From positions 582,501 through 646,500 of the forward strand of contig CAJNDS010001302.1 of assembly GCA_905221605.1 (NCBI GenBank): a DNA stretch of 64,000 nt, read 5' to 3'. The DNA is from Symbiodinium natans. Its lineage: Eukaryota; Sar; Dinophyceae; Suessiales; Symbiodiniaceae. Under the pieces are notes generated by a model. It was not told where the DNA came from. It worked only from the letters and a program-made list of their open reading frames with translations, and searched no databases. Positions within the stretch are counted from its first letter, which is position 1; every line of letters starts with the position of its first letter. The position numbers and the translations under genes are program-made. Below, one piece after another: positions 21,284 through 32,300 of the stretch.

Positions 21284-22860
21284 ATATCTGAGCATGGACC
21301 AGTCTGAGTCTTCATGGAAGCAGCGCGTGGAAGCACTCCTGTCGCGCCTCGAGGCAGAAGCGGGGGTTTGGTTTAGGGTTTGGGGTTCAGGGTTTAGGGT
21401 TTAGGGTTTAGGGTTTTAGGGTTTTAGGGTTTAGGGTTTAGGGTTTAGGGTTTAGGGTTTAGGGTTTAGGGTTTAGGGTTTAGAGTTTAAGGTTTAGGGT
21501 TTTAGGGTTTAGGGTTTAGGGCTTAGGCCCCAGGAGGAGTCAGGGCAAGAGCCTTGCCAGGCCTCCCCGGACGCGGGCCGAAATGAGACGCACTTGCCTG
21601 AAGCTCAGACTCAAAGGCTTCCGACCCAACACTTAGTGGTTAGGGTTTAGGGTTTAGGGTTCAGGATTCATGGTTTAGGGTTGAAGCCCAAACCCTCTAG
21701 ACTCGTGTCCTAGGGGCTGTTCGGGCGCTATGATAGGGATGTGCTTTTTGCTTGTGGGGATGTTCTGAAGTTTCAGGGTTGAGGGTTTGGGACTTAGGAA
21801 GAAGGAGTGGGGTTGCGGGGCTAGGTTTAGGATTTAGGTGCTCTTGGGTGTAGGATGCGAGGGTTTAGCGTTGGACCCCGCCAGGACTTGGTTAAACCCT
21901 AAAGCCCGAAACCCCAACTTAAGCCACCAAAGCAGCTTATTAAGCAAGACCCCCCCCCCCCCCCCCTCACCCTCCTTCAAAACCCCTAAACCGTAAACCG
22001 TAAACCCTAAACCCTAAACCCTAAACCCTAAACCCTTTGAGCCGAACCCTAAGCCCTCAACCTCAAACTCTGAAAGCCCTCGACCCTAAGCTCTGAAAGC
22101 CCTCAAGCCCTAAACCCTAAACCCTACCTAAACCCAAGTGGCCGGAAAAAGCTAAACGGCATGTTAAACCCAAAACGCCTTTCAGCAGCCGAGGGCGCAC
22201 AGGCCGGCCGTCGCCGCGAAAATCGAGCTAGCTCCAGTGCAGGAGTGCTCCGAGTTGAGCCTGGGGAGACTTTGGACCGCCAGGCTTTTTTGGAGTCGGG
22301 TTGAAGGTTTAGGGTTTAGGGTTGAGGGTTGAGGGTTGAGGGTTGAGGGTTTCTACAGGGGCTTTAGGGGGTTTAGGGGTTTAAGGTTTAGGGTTTAGGG
22401 CTTTTTGGGCTTTTCGGATCCAAGTATTCTTTGTTTTTGTTGTCGGTTTCGGCTTGGGGTGGCCTTTTGGCATTGTCATTCTTATCTGTTTGGGGGTTCA
22501 AGGTTGTTTTGGTTATGTTCTGGGTTTTGGGGGGGGGGGGTTTAGAGTTTAGACTTTGGTGTTTGGGGATCAGGGCTTTGGTGGGTTGGGGGTGTTACTC
22601 GGGGTTGGGGTCTCTTGCGGGAGGGGCTTTGGCGAGTCGGGGTTCAGGGCCTTCAGTGTTTTCGTTCTTCCAGGTATCCTGTGGTTTCGGGCTGGATCTT
22701 TCCCTGGAGCTCCCGGTTCTGGAAAACAAATCCTACAATTCTGGTCAAAATTGTTCATAACTCGGAGGGCCCTTGGGACATTTTCGATTTTCCTTACTGG
22801 GTTTATGAGGATCATATTCAGGAATATTTTTCAGAGGGTTCTAAGGGCCATCCGAGATGA
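21284..22860 (+). CDS. Complete small gene, 4 exons, about 152 aa, unknown
   Basis: Exons 21284-21365 (ATG at 21294), 21534-21635, 22186-22283 and 22674-22860 (TGA). Junction phases are 0, 0 and 2 and all fit; coding length is 459 nt. Donors are GT (GGGG|GTTTGG), GT (TTA|GTGGTT) and GC (CCAG|GCTTTT); acceptors are CCCCAG, TTTCAG and TTCCAG. The AG ten bases before the ATG (CACTGCAAG) could be a trans-splice acceptor for the dinoflagellate spliced leader. The N-terminus is helical (SSWKQRVEALLSRLEAEAGE), the middle is basic, and the C-terminus is aromatic and acidic (GPWDIFDFPYWVYEDHIQEY). No family is recognised. All introns contain TTTAGGG or TTGAGGG arrays. A different frame in the last exon is also open to 22969, so the C-terminus is the least certain part. 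Confidence 0.5.
21380..21525. repeat. TTTAGGG array filling intron 21366-21533
   Basis: About 19 TTTAGGG units with a few single-base variants. They begin a few bases after the donor and end 15 bp before the acceptor CCCCAG, so this 168-bp intron is essentially telomeric repeat. Confidence 0.95.
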
Positions 22861-24286
22861 ACTGTACTCGGTTGACAGTCTGGAGTGGGTGAAATGGGGG
22901 GCGGGTGCGGCAAGTGGTGGCGATGAGTTCCTTGGATGTGTGGCGAGCGGGACAAGTTCCGCCGTGTAGCGGTCCGCACGCCCGCCCCGGAATAATCATG
23001 CTTATCCTTATGCTTCCAGGGACCTAATAGTTAGGTTACTAGAACCCGTAATGACTCAATTATTCGGTCCCGGAAGTCTAGGGATATGGCATCTAAGTAT
23101 GTAAGGCTTGAGGCTGAAAGCTTTGTGCTTTGGAGGCCCAGGGGGGGGGGGGGGGGTGGGGTGGGGTGGGGGGGGTGGGGGGGGGGTGGGGGGGGGGTGG
23201 GGGGGGGGTGGGGGGGGGTGGGGGTGGGGGGTGAGGGCTCGAGGGTTTGAAGCTTACATGCCTTTAGGGTTTAGGGTTGGGATGAAGCTTCGTCTTTGGT
23301 TTCCAAAAGCCCTGAGAATTTCAAGAGCAAGGGCTTGTTGCGTGAGGAGCACAAGCCAGACGACGGATATTGTGAGACCCACGAGGAGGAGTTGGAGGTT
23401 GGGGGTACCGGGCCCGGGGTTACAGGGGGCTTTGGAACCCGGAACCTTGATCCTGTTTGGGGTTTAGGGTTTAGGGTTAGGGTTTAGGGTTTAGGGTTTA
23501 GGGTTTAGGACTGGCCCAAGATGCTGGTTTTCAGACGTGTGTGAGTAGAAAGGAGATGTTCTGCACGCCTCGTTCAAGGATGTATGCAAAGCATTCCCAG
23601 CTGTCAGTTGTTCATGGCCTTCACTTAAGACCCCTAAACCCTAATCCCTAATCCCTAAACCCTAAACCCTAAACCAGCTGTCAGTTCTTAATCGCTAGTC
23701 AGTTCTTAACCGCTGTCAGTATAAGACCCTCGGACGCATGTACCTGTATAGTATATACTGGCTCTTATAGGGAGATTTGGTCAGACATTTTCTGACATTG
23801 ACCGCAGTTTTTTATTGACTTCGACCTCCACCCATATCGAAGCTCAGACTTGAGAGTGGCCCTCATAAAACCCCTCATGAACGGAGTAACATAGGGGGTT
23901 AATCTTCGATTAGGCCACGCCGGGGTGTGGTCAGGTGGGCGCGAGTGCGTGACAGTTTCTGCAAGAGCCTTGTCGTTTTTTTTTCCCGAGATCGTCCGCA
24001 TCAGTGCAAGCCCTGTAAAACACGTGCGCGTCAGCCCACGAAGAGGTCTGTAACGGCCGTGCGAGAGGCCGCGAGAGCAGTTTCAGAGGATAATAAGCAT
24101 CCTAATAAAATCAAAAACCACGAAGCCCCCTGACCCTCAAACCGTCAATCCCCAAAACCCCGAAGGCCTAAACCCTTAAAACGCCTTGAGCCCGAAACCC
24201 TAAACCCTAAACCCTAAACCCTAAACCCTAAACCCTAAACCCTAAAACACCTTGAGCCCTCAATCCCCAAAAGCCTGAAGCCCTAG
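22861..24286. other. Non-coding: fold-back F6, G-run, short arrays
   Basis: Fold-back F6 at 23004-23092, a long GGGGTGGGG tract at 23140-23232, TTTAGGG at 23456-23508, CCCTAAA at 23632-23675 and 24196-24247. An open plus frame at 23108-23467 crosses the G tract and is not trusted. Confidence 0.7.
23004..23092. repeat. Fold-back element, family F6
   Basis: Terminal inverted repeats: ATGCTTCCAGGGACCTAATAG at left pairs with ATTATTCGGTCCCGGAAGTC at right. A close relative lies at 61016-61093 with the shared core AGGTTACTAGAAC. Confidence 0.75.
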
Positions 24287-24321
24287 TGGAGGACTTCGAT
24301 TCCGAGTTCACGGCTTGGCAG
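24287..24321 (+). CDS. Candidate 35-nt exon
   Basis: Between acceptor CCCTAG and GC donor CAG|GCTCCG the frame reads EDFDSEFTAWQ. It is flanked by CCTAAAC on the left and TTAAGGG/TTTAGGG arrays on the right. It ends in phase 0, and a phase-0 terminal reading exists at 24896-24988 (PPISPKAHHAQPAQPQQRLQ ... TGA). Confidence 0.3.
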
Positions 24322-24339
24322 GCTCCGGGGCTTGGGCGT

Positions 24340-24535
24340 TAAGGGTTAAGGGTTAAGGGTTTAGGGTTTAGGGTTTAGGGTTTAGGGTTTAGGGTTAGGG
24401 ATTAGGGTTTAGGGTTTAGGGTTTAGGGTTCAGGGTTCAGGGTTCAGGGTTCAGGGTTCAGGGTTCAGGGTTTAGGGTTTAGGGTTTAGGGTTTAGGGTT
24501 TAGGGTTTAGGGTTTAGGGTTTAGGGTTTAGGGGG
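24340..24535. repeat. TTTAGGG/TTCAGGG array
   Basis: Blocks of TTAAGGG, TTTAGGG, six consecutive TTCAGGG, then TTTAGGG again. The homogeneous TTCAGGG block shows local amplification of one variant. Confidence 0.95.
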
Positions 24536-24895
24536 CTTCGGGTTTCGGGTTTCGGGTTTGGGGGTTTAGGGGTCTTAAGGCTCAGGCAGTTTAGGGAGCT
24601 TAAGGTGTCAGGTTTTGGGGTTTGGGGCTTAGGCACTTAGGGGATTTTGTGGTTTAGGGCTTGGGGTTTTGTTGTTATAGGTTTTTTTCTGGTTTGAGGT
24701 TTGGAGTTTGGGGTTTGAGGTTTTACGGGGTTTGGGAGTTTTGTGGGTTGGGCGCGTAGGGGGCTGCCCGCTCTGCTGTCCCCGAAGCCTAAAAACTTTT
24801 TGTGGACCTCCGACCCAAAACCCTAAACCTTAAACCCTAAACCCTAAACCCTAAACCCTAAACCCTAAACCCTAAACCGGCAACACACCCTGGAG

Positions 24896-25179
24896 CCGCC
24901 GATCAGCCCTAAAGCCCATCATGCCCAACCCGCTCAGCCTCAACAGCGCCTACAATGTGCCTACAAGTTTCCCTCCATGCTCTTATGACTCCGAATTTGG
25001 GATGTTCCCCCTTGTACTAACAGTCCTAACAGTCCGAATAAAGATGATACTGTAGGGTGCTTTAATCTTAGTCAAGGGGGAACATCCCAACCCTACGCAG
25101 TCTTTCGAAGGAGTCCTTGTCTCGACGCAGCAGGTGGGAAGCCCTGAAACAGTCTCTCCACCTTCTCCAAAGGTTCAAG
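24896..25179. CDS. Exons flanking fold-back F1, strand unresolved
   Basis: Coding-like sequence lies on both sides of the fold-back at 24996-25092. On plus, 24896-24992 and 25101-25172 can be joined with a GA donor. On minus, an exon from about 25190 (WRRWRDCFRASHLLRRDKDS) joins sequence left of the element (RAWRETCRHIVGAVEAERVG) with canonical GT-AG and matching phase. In both readings the element would be nearly the whole intron. I cannot decide the strand. Confidence 0.35.
24996..25092. repeat. Fold-back element, family F1
   Basis: Terminal inverted repeat TTGGGATGTTCCCCC...GGGGGAACATCCCAA, with internal ACTAACAGTCCTAACAG. Same family as 39900-40006 and 43952-44055. Confidence 0.85.
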
Positions 25180-26824
25180 GCTACCTTCTCGGCTACTTTA
25201 GGGTTTAGGTTTAGGGTTTAGGGTTTAGCGATCTTTGACCATGTTGACGGTTGAGATGTCAATTTAGGGTCTACCAAACCCTAAACCCTAAACCCCAACC
25301 CTAAACCCTAAACCTTGAACCCTGAACAAGGTTGGAAGTTTGTCCCACCCAAGTCGAGGTTCAGGTTTCGATTATTTTGCTGGGGGTTTACAGAAGCTTT
25401 CTTAGCCTATCGAAGGGTAGATACATGGTCCTTTAATATGGTCCCTTGCTTTCTTTAAGGGGTTCTGAAGTGAGGCCCCTTGGTTTTTTTGGGGCGTATA
25501 CAATAGAGGGGCATATAAAGACCCCAGGCTTTCACGTTTAGGCTTCATGCGGCTTTCACAGGGTTATCGATATCGGCCTCAGGGTTTAGGGTTTAGGGTT
25601 TAGGGTTTAGGGGTTTGGGGCTAATGGGGTTAGAAGGCTTCGTACCTGGAGTTAGGAGATTGGAGTTTAAGATGTTGAGGGCTTAGAGAAGGCTTGAAGG
25701 CTTATGAGGTTTTAGGGATCAGGGATCAGTCATGGACAAACGCGGCATATGTACATTTTTTGCCGTTGTTTCTGCACCGCGTGGACCAATACAAAAATAT
25801 GATCGCCATGTACGCCTAAGACCCGAAACGAAGTCTTAGTAGTGGAGCAGGTAACCGTTAATCTTTTCGCGGTCTTATGCTCCCTTTATAGTCCCAAAGG
25901 TAAACCTTTAGCTCCCCTAGGATACCCCCTAAACCCTAAACCCTAAACCCAAAACGTCCAAGAAGTGCAGGCGCTAGGCGTTGCCGTCAGAAATCTGGGA
26001 TCTCGGGGAGAGCCATGACATTGTTTCAGGGTTTAGGGCTTATTGAGATTTTGCTTAGGGTTCCTTTGTGGTGTTCATAGGGGCTTATTCAGTATAGTTT
26101 AGGATTTATAGGGTTTGGGTTTGACACAGGGTTTTTAGAGTTCATACGCGAGCCGAGTATGAACCTAGGCGTGACGTCAGAGCCTAGCTGAGGCAGTTCC
26201 ACATCATGCACGGAAGCTGTCCTAAGCCCTGAACCCTCTCCCGAATACAAAGGCTGCACACCAGTTGAGAGCTTCTTTGCCCTTCACAAGCAAGAGGATG
26301 CTCCCCCCTGTTTCATTGACGTCGGTTCCCATGTAAGCCCCACTGAGCCAAGAAAGGGCACCGACTGGGAAACTCCCAAACCACGAACCCCAAGTCGGAA
26401 AGCTTTAGGGACGTTGGGATTAGGGTATCAGGTTCCTATTTAGGGTTTAGGGTTTAGGGTTTAGGGATCCTAGTCTACTCTGGGACCCAGGTCACTAGAT
26501 GCCATCGAGTCAGCTCTCGAGAACCTGCCTCACGCCGTGAAGGGAGGCACGATTCGGTTGAGGTGTTGCGACCATAACAGGGCACTAAACGCTAGACCCT
26601 AAACCCCAAACCCTAAACCCTAAACCAGGGTTACCTTAAATCAGGGGTTTAAGGTCGGGTTGAGTCAGGGTTTAAGGGGTAGTTTGTAGAGACTTGCTAA
26701 GCATCCCGATTCTCCTGAACCCCTCAAGCACCGAAACCCTAACCAAGCACCTTCAATTTTGGCGCCTTCTCATACCTGAAACATTCGTGGGGGAGAACCC
26801 TCAACCCTAAACCCTAAACCCTAA
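25180..26824. other. Mostly non-coding with two weak exon candidates
   Basis: Short TTTAGGG and CCCTAAA runs throughout. Candidate exons are 25971-26007 (ALGVAVRNLGSRG after GTGCAG) and 26493-26555 (SLDAIESALENLPHAVKGGT after CCCAG). Neither could be linked in phase to neighbours. Confidence 0.35.
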
Positions 26825-28807
26825 ATGGAGCCTTGGGGAAAGCGTTCGGTGGAGGAGTCCTCTGGACTGCTACTACCGGCCCCGCGATCCCGAGCAAGGA
26901 CTTGGATTGCTTGTTGCCTGCAGTCGGGTTTAGGGTTTGGGGTTTGGGGTTTGGGGTTTTGGGCTTGGGGTGTGGGGTTTTAGGGTTTAGGGTTTAGGGT
27001 TTAGGGTGTATTATGGGTTTAGGGTGTATTATGTTCGAGAACGGTTTAGGGTTTAGGGTTATTTTTCGTCAACGCCGAATCTCCCTAAACCCTGTGCCTA
27101 AGCATGGTGTTCATTGTGTGCCATCGTGGCTTGCTCTTTGTCTTGTGGGGAAGGTCCTCTTAGTACCACCTGAAAGAGCCAGCTTTCGACTGAGACCCAA
27201 TCCCAAGCCTTAAAGCTTTTGGATCCCCTCAGCCCGAAGCCCTAAACCCCACGCCCTAAATCCACCATGGAACATAACAGCCTTTAATACCCATGAGAGC
27301 TCATGTGTAGTTCTGAAACCCCCCCCCCCCCCCCCAATCAAGAATCCCCGAAGCCCCATGCCCCATGCCATGCCAGCCAGGGGTTTATGGGGTCTAGGCC
27401 TGAGGGCTTAGGGCTTCGGGTGTTGGACTTAGCGTTTGCGGGCTTCGGGTTTAGGACTCGTTCAGGGTGGGTTTAGGACTGAGCCCTCAATGCAGCGGCA
27501 GAGGACTCGGATGTTCTGCGGCACACTGCCAGGCTGGCTCCGCTGAGGGTATCGACATTTTGACGGAGGGGGGGGGGGGTCGATGCGTGAGATTTACGTG
27601 GCTGGGATTGCTAGCTTGGAGGTGCTTCTGCAAAGAGCCCGAGGCTTGTATTCCTACACCCCAATCCCAAAAGAAGCCCTAAAAACTTAGGTTCTCCCCC
27701 TAAGCCCGAAAGCCTTAGTTCCTCCCTGAACCCAAAAGAAACCCCTCCTTCCTTTCCTTAAAGCCCTAAAGCTAAAACCTTAACCCTAAACCCACGAGGC
27801 GCCCTGTAGACACTTCCTCCCCCTCTTCAAGCCTTGGTTCTTTATTCAGTTAAGCCCCCTAAACCCAGAACAAGCCCTGGGCCCTTAGTTCGTTGCCCTT
27901 AAGCCCGGAACCCTAAACCTGAATGCTCTTCGGGCTTCGCTCCTTACTCAGGAGTTTTGGAGACTTTCTGAGCTCCCAAATTCGAGGATTCGCCGCGGTA
28001 GGTTCGGTTAGGTTTTGTTTCGAGGGCTGAGGGGGGGGGGGGTGAGGGACTCGAGGGTTCGGGGTTTAGTTGGGCTGTTGAGTTTAGGGTTTAGGGTATG
28101 AACGGATTGATTGGTAGGAGAATAGATAGATATATTCCCAACACCACATCATGTACTTACATACCAAATTTCAAGGTTCTCCCTCATTCTCTGTCTCTGC
28201 AGGCCATGTCGGCTGGTGTGTAGTCCGGCAAGGTGCGAAGCTTGCACGTATCTATGACCCCAAGCTGGGGGTTTCCGAAAATAGGGGGTGTACCCTTTTT
28301 GGGGGGTCCCTTTAAGGGGATTCTATGCTATTTGGGGTATAGAAGGGGTCCCGAATCTTCAATTCCCAAATGCAGTGCTGAGTCTCATGAGTTGGGTTTG
28401 GAGCTTGAAACCGCTTTAGGGTTTAGGACGTAAGAGAATTGATCCCCAAGGTTAGGGACACATCTGCCGGTTTGGGGTTTGGGAATATTTGGGGTTTGGG
28501 GTTTCTTTTTTGGGTGCCTTGAAAGTTTAGGGTTTGGGAGGCACCATGGTCCCGGCTGCGGATGTGGGCGGAGTCGTTGCCTTTCCCTTGTGGGTTTTGG
28601 GGTTTGGGTTGAGGGGTTTCCCTCAACCCTAAACCCTAAACCCTAAACCGACTCTAAACCCTTTCGAAAACATCCTGCAGCTTCATCACTGACCACAAAG
28701 ACTGCCTAGACACGGAACCCTCACCCAACAACATCTCCATCCCCCCAATGCCCGAACATCTTGAAAGCCCTTCCTCCGAGCACCAGCCCAATGTTTCCGG
28801 CTCTTAA
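26825..28807 (+). CDS. Complete small gene, 5 exons, about 130 aa, unknown
   Basis: Exons 26825-26922 (ATG), 27496-27548, 28203-28263, 28376-28429 and 28681-28807 (TAA at 28805). All four junctions fit (phases 2, 1, 2, 2) and sum to 393 nt. Donors are GTCGGG, GTATCG, GCTGGG and GTAAGA; acceptors are TGCAG, TCTGCAG with a pyrimidine tract, ATGCAG and CTGCAG. The protein starts MEPWGKRSVEESSG, is Cys/His-containing in the middle (LGCSAAHCQAGSAE, then HVGWCVVRQGAKLARIYDP), and ends in a Ser/Pro-rich acidic tail (DTEPSPNNISIPPMPEHLES). No family is recognised. The third intron is a fold-back element, the others carry heptamers, and the fourth exon includes two heptamers translated as LGFR. Confidence 0.5.
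28264..28375 (+). repeat. Fold-back F5 occupying a proposed intron
   Basis: 112 bp running from a GC donor (CCAA|GCTGGG) to AG (AATGCAG). Its left arm (GGGGGTTTCCGAAAATAGGG) has an inverted counterpart near the right end (CCCGAATCTTCAATTCCC), with inner arms GGGGTCCC/GGGTCCC. Related copies lie at 48337, 48562 and 59978. Confidence 0.55.
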
Positions 28808-28923
28808 TGGGAATTGCGTAATCCCTAAAGTCGAAGGGGAGTTCTTGGGGGATAGAAGGTACCGAATTCCCTACCTTTCCCCAATACGGCCTGGTAAGAA
28901 AAGACTCCATCAACTGGCAATCC

Positions 28924-28971
28924 ATGGCCGCCTCAGCAGCGGCGCCGGGACAACGCCGCGACCCCAGGACC
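28924..28971 (+). CDS. Possible first exon, Ala-rich
   Basis: ATG followed by MAASAAAPGQRRDPRT to donor ACC|GTAAAAGCC, 120 bp after the stop of the preceding gene. A TTTAGGG array starts 16 bp downstream. A convergent minus-strand gene occupies the region to the right, so this may be spurious. Confidence 0.25.
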
Positions 28972-28986
28972 GTAAAAGCCCGAAAG

Positions 28987-29065
28987 TAAAGGGTTTAGGG
29001 TTTAGGGTTTAGGGTTTAGGGTTTAGGGTTTAGGGTTTAGGGTTTAGGGTTTAGGGTTTAGGGAT
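28987..29065. repeat. TTTAGGG array
   Basis: Eleven TTTAGGG heptamers, the last ones with a single substitution. Confidence 0.95.
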
Positions 29066-29385
29066 TAGTAGGGTTAGGAAGCTGTAGAAGGGCTTAGCCT
29101 GGAGTTTCTACCTGAATGCTCCCATGTCGTTCCTTTTTGGGTTAGTTTCAGGCGATTCGAGTATAGTACCCCAAAAAGGTACTACATAGGAGCAACCAAG
29201 GCGTCTGGTTGCAAAGTATCCGTGGGTTTCCTTCTTGCTGCGACCTTCGGACTGTCCTTCCTATATAAGTGTGCCTATGTAGAAGTTTAGCTACAACTAT
29301 ATTTTGTATACACATATCAACGCAAAACTGAGCATCGATACATAGATGTACATGTATCTGTATGCACCTCGGATCGTCCACTTAC

Positions 29386-32300
29386 CTTGTGGAAGAGGCC
29401 CGATTCAGCCAGCTTGTAAGCCGCGAAAAGGAGACCTTCGTGGGGTCCTGCAAAAGGGGCACCCTAAACCCCAAACTCCAAACCCATAACCCAAAACCCT
29501 AAAGCCTGAACCCTGAACCCTAAGCCCTGGTAGGGGCGAGGGCCATCACGTCTCTTTGGGGTGATTTAGGGTTTAGAGTTTAGGGTTTAGGGTTTAGGGT
29601 TTAGGGTTAGGGTGTGAGATGCATCGGTGACACGCACATCTTGATGCTTCCATGCACTCTGCAAAGCGCGGTGCTCGCAAGGGCGTCAGAGGCGTCTACC
29701 TTAGTTGTGGGGTCTAGGGTTTAGGGTTTAGGGTTTAGGGTTCGGGTTTAGGGTTTAGGGCTTTGGGCTTAGGGTTAGGGTTTGGGGTTAATTAGGGGTG
29801 GGTGCCTTCCGCCGTTTTGGCGCGGCCGGCTTTTGTAGGGGTTGGCGTGCCTCAGAGCTACCAAGCCCCAAGCCCTAAACCCTGGCCCTAAACCCCTAAG
29901 TCCCGAAACCCTAAACCTCTAAACCTCTGAACCCAATGTTAAACCCTTAAACCCCTAAACTCCTCAACTCCAAAGCCCTGAACCCTAAAGCCGTAAAGCC
30001 TCCAAACCCGCTAAACCCCAAAACCCTAAACCCCTACACCCCAATCCCAAGCCCTAAAGCCTCCAAACCCGTAAAACCCCTCACCCCGCAAAGCCTCTCA
30101 GATCCGGCAGGTATCCCCCCTAAACCCTAAACGCTAAACCCGAAACCCCAAACCCTAAACCCCAAACCTTAAACCCTAAACCCTAAACCCTGAACCCTGA
30201 ACCTTAAACCCTAATCCCTAAACCCTAAACCCTGAACCCTGAACCCTAAACCCTAAACCCTAAACCCTAAACCCTAAACCCTAAACCCTAAACCCTAAAC
30301 CAAAGCCTCCAGGTCCGGCAGGTATCCGCCGTCGGCGCCCAGCGGGGCTGTGCCCTCACATGGGGCCCATGGCCTTGGCTGATAAGGGAAGTTTGGTCTT
30401 TGGGATGAGGGTTTAGGGTTTAGGGTTTAGGGTTTAGGGCGTCTCGCCGCGTCGCGGCAGTAGATGTCATGCAGAGATGGCGCCCCAACACACCCAGGGG
30501 GTGTGAGGGGGCGGCATATTAGTCGCGGCTGCGTATTTTCAAGTTGGAGCCACCACAACCAGAAAGGTTGGGTTGTTTTACTTTTCCCACCCCCTGCTTA
30601 CGCAGGCATCCACCCAACATTTTTCCTTTTAGGGTTTCGGGCTTCCCTCCCACTTCCCATCCTTTGAACGGTTGGGTAGGACACTTCCACCCTCATCCTT
30701 TGAACGGGTCAGGGCTGTCAAAACCAGACCCAGAAAACAGACAGGGGGCAGAAGGCCCTTAGCCCTTACCTCCGGGACCGCTCCGGGGCCAGGGCCAGGA
30801 CGCCCGGAGGGCCAAGGGGGAGGGGACGCCAGGGGCAGGGGGAAATGGATCTCCCAGACCCAGAGCAATGCGGCAGCCCGAGGCACAGTAGACGTGAGCG
30901 GCGCACTTCCCTCCCCGTTCATAGAGCTTCTTGTGGAGGTCGTCGAGTCGATGCTCCGGTTTGTTGTTGCCTCTCCATTCAGGGTCCTGGGTCAGATATT
31001 GATCGATCTTCGCGGTGTCTTCGGCCAAGTAGATCCCCTTGCCGAATATGTCTGGGCTGTCCCTTCAAACCCTTTGTCAAGTCTGCTGTTCCATCCAGGG
31101 TCCTGGATCAGACATTGATCGATCTTTGTGGTGTCTTCGGCCAAGTAGATCCCCTTGTCGAGTAGGTCTGGGCTGTCCCTTCACACCCTTCGAAAAATGA
31201 TTTCTGAATATGACGACGCCTTTAAACCCAATGAAGGAAAATGGAAAATCTCCTGAAAAGGCCGACCCAGAGGCCCTCCTTGGACAGATGTGGAGGCGGC
31301 AGCTGAAGCTGGGGGGCATGTTCCGTCTTCGGTTTTGGAAACCAAGTTCAGGACGTCAGATTTGATTATGATGACAGTAGTTCTAGCCGTCCATGGACAT
31401 CGCCGTTGCAATGACCCTGAAAAGCCTCCTAGCGGCGCATCACTAGGCTTCTTGCAGTGGACCTATATAAACATCGACTTACGAATCGAGTCGAAATTCT
31501 GAGGTTTTTTCTAGAATTTCGGTTTGAGTGCTCTACATGCGCTTCCCGAGTCCGACCTCCTTCCTGTCCACCGACTCCGAGAAGGCCCTCTAGAGAGGAT
31601 GTGTGTGTAGGGTGCGAGGCGTGAAAGTGCCAGGAACAAGAGTCGCTGGCAGAACTGCTCGGGACCACCGAGGAGGGCGCCGCCCACGAGTGTCTCAGCC
31701 TCGAAAAGACAACTCGTGCACAGGCAGGGGGCAAGGACCTCGGCGCGGCCAGGAATGACGAAGAGGACACCCGACTAGAAGACCTTGCAGGGACCATGCT
31801 AGGCAAAAGTGACTCAAGGAAGCCAGCCAGCTGGCAAGGGCCAAGGCGCGCTCACTCCTGGACGACAACGACCCAGATTTCCGCCCGCGGGGCCCTCGAG
31901 AGTCAGCGGGCAACATGCGCAGCAATCGTGTCTTGTCACCGAGGACAGGGGGCGGCTCCGCCAGTGGCCAGGGGCCGGAGGACAAGGGTAACGTAAGCAA
32001 GACGAGGCACGCAACAGACCTGTCTGAAGCAGGGCGTGAAAGCCACCTGGCAGCGTGCGCCTGAGGGATTCCAGCATGTCTGCTTGCCGTCACATGGGTG
32101 GTGTATTTAAGAGAGAACGGAATTTAGGGTTTAGGGTTTAGGGGTTTAGGGGTTTAGGGATTTAGGGATTTAGGGGTTTAGGGGTTTAGGGGTTTAGGGG
32201 TTTAGGGGTTTAGGGGTTTAGGGGTTTAGGGGTTTAGGGGTTAGGGGTTTAGGGGTTTAGGGGTTTGGAGTACTGTACTTTAGTGTTTCTTTTGCCTTTG

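Noticed and set aside
23108-23467. Gly/Trp-rich ORF
   Set aside because: Produced by a long G/T homopolymer tract.
31695-32093. 132-codon minus-strand ORF
   Set aside because: Composition (Ser/Pro/Leu/Arg) is typical of the antisense of GC-rich coding DNA; the plus frames are better.
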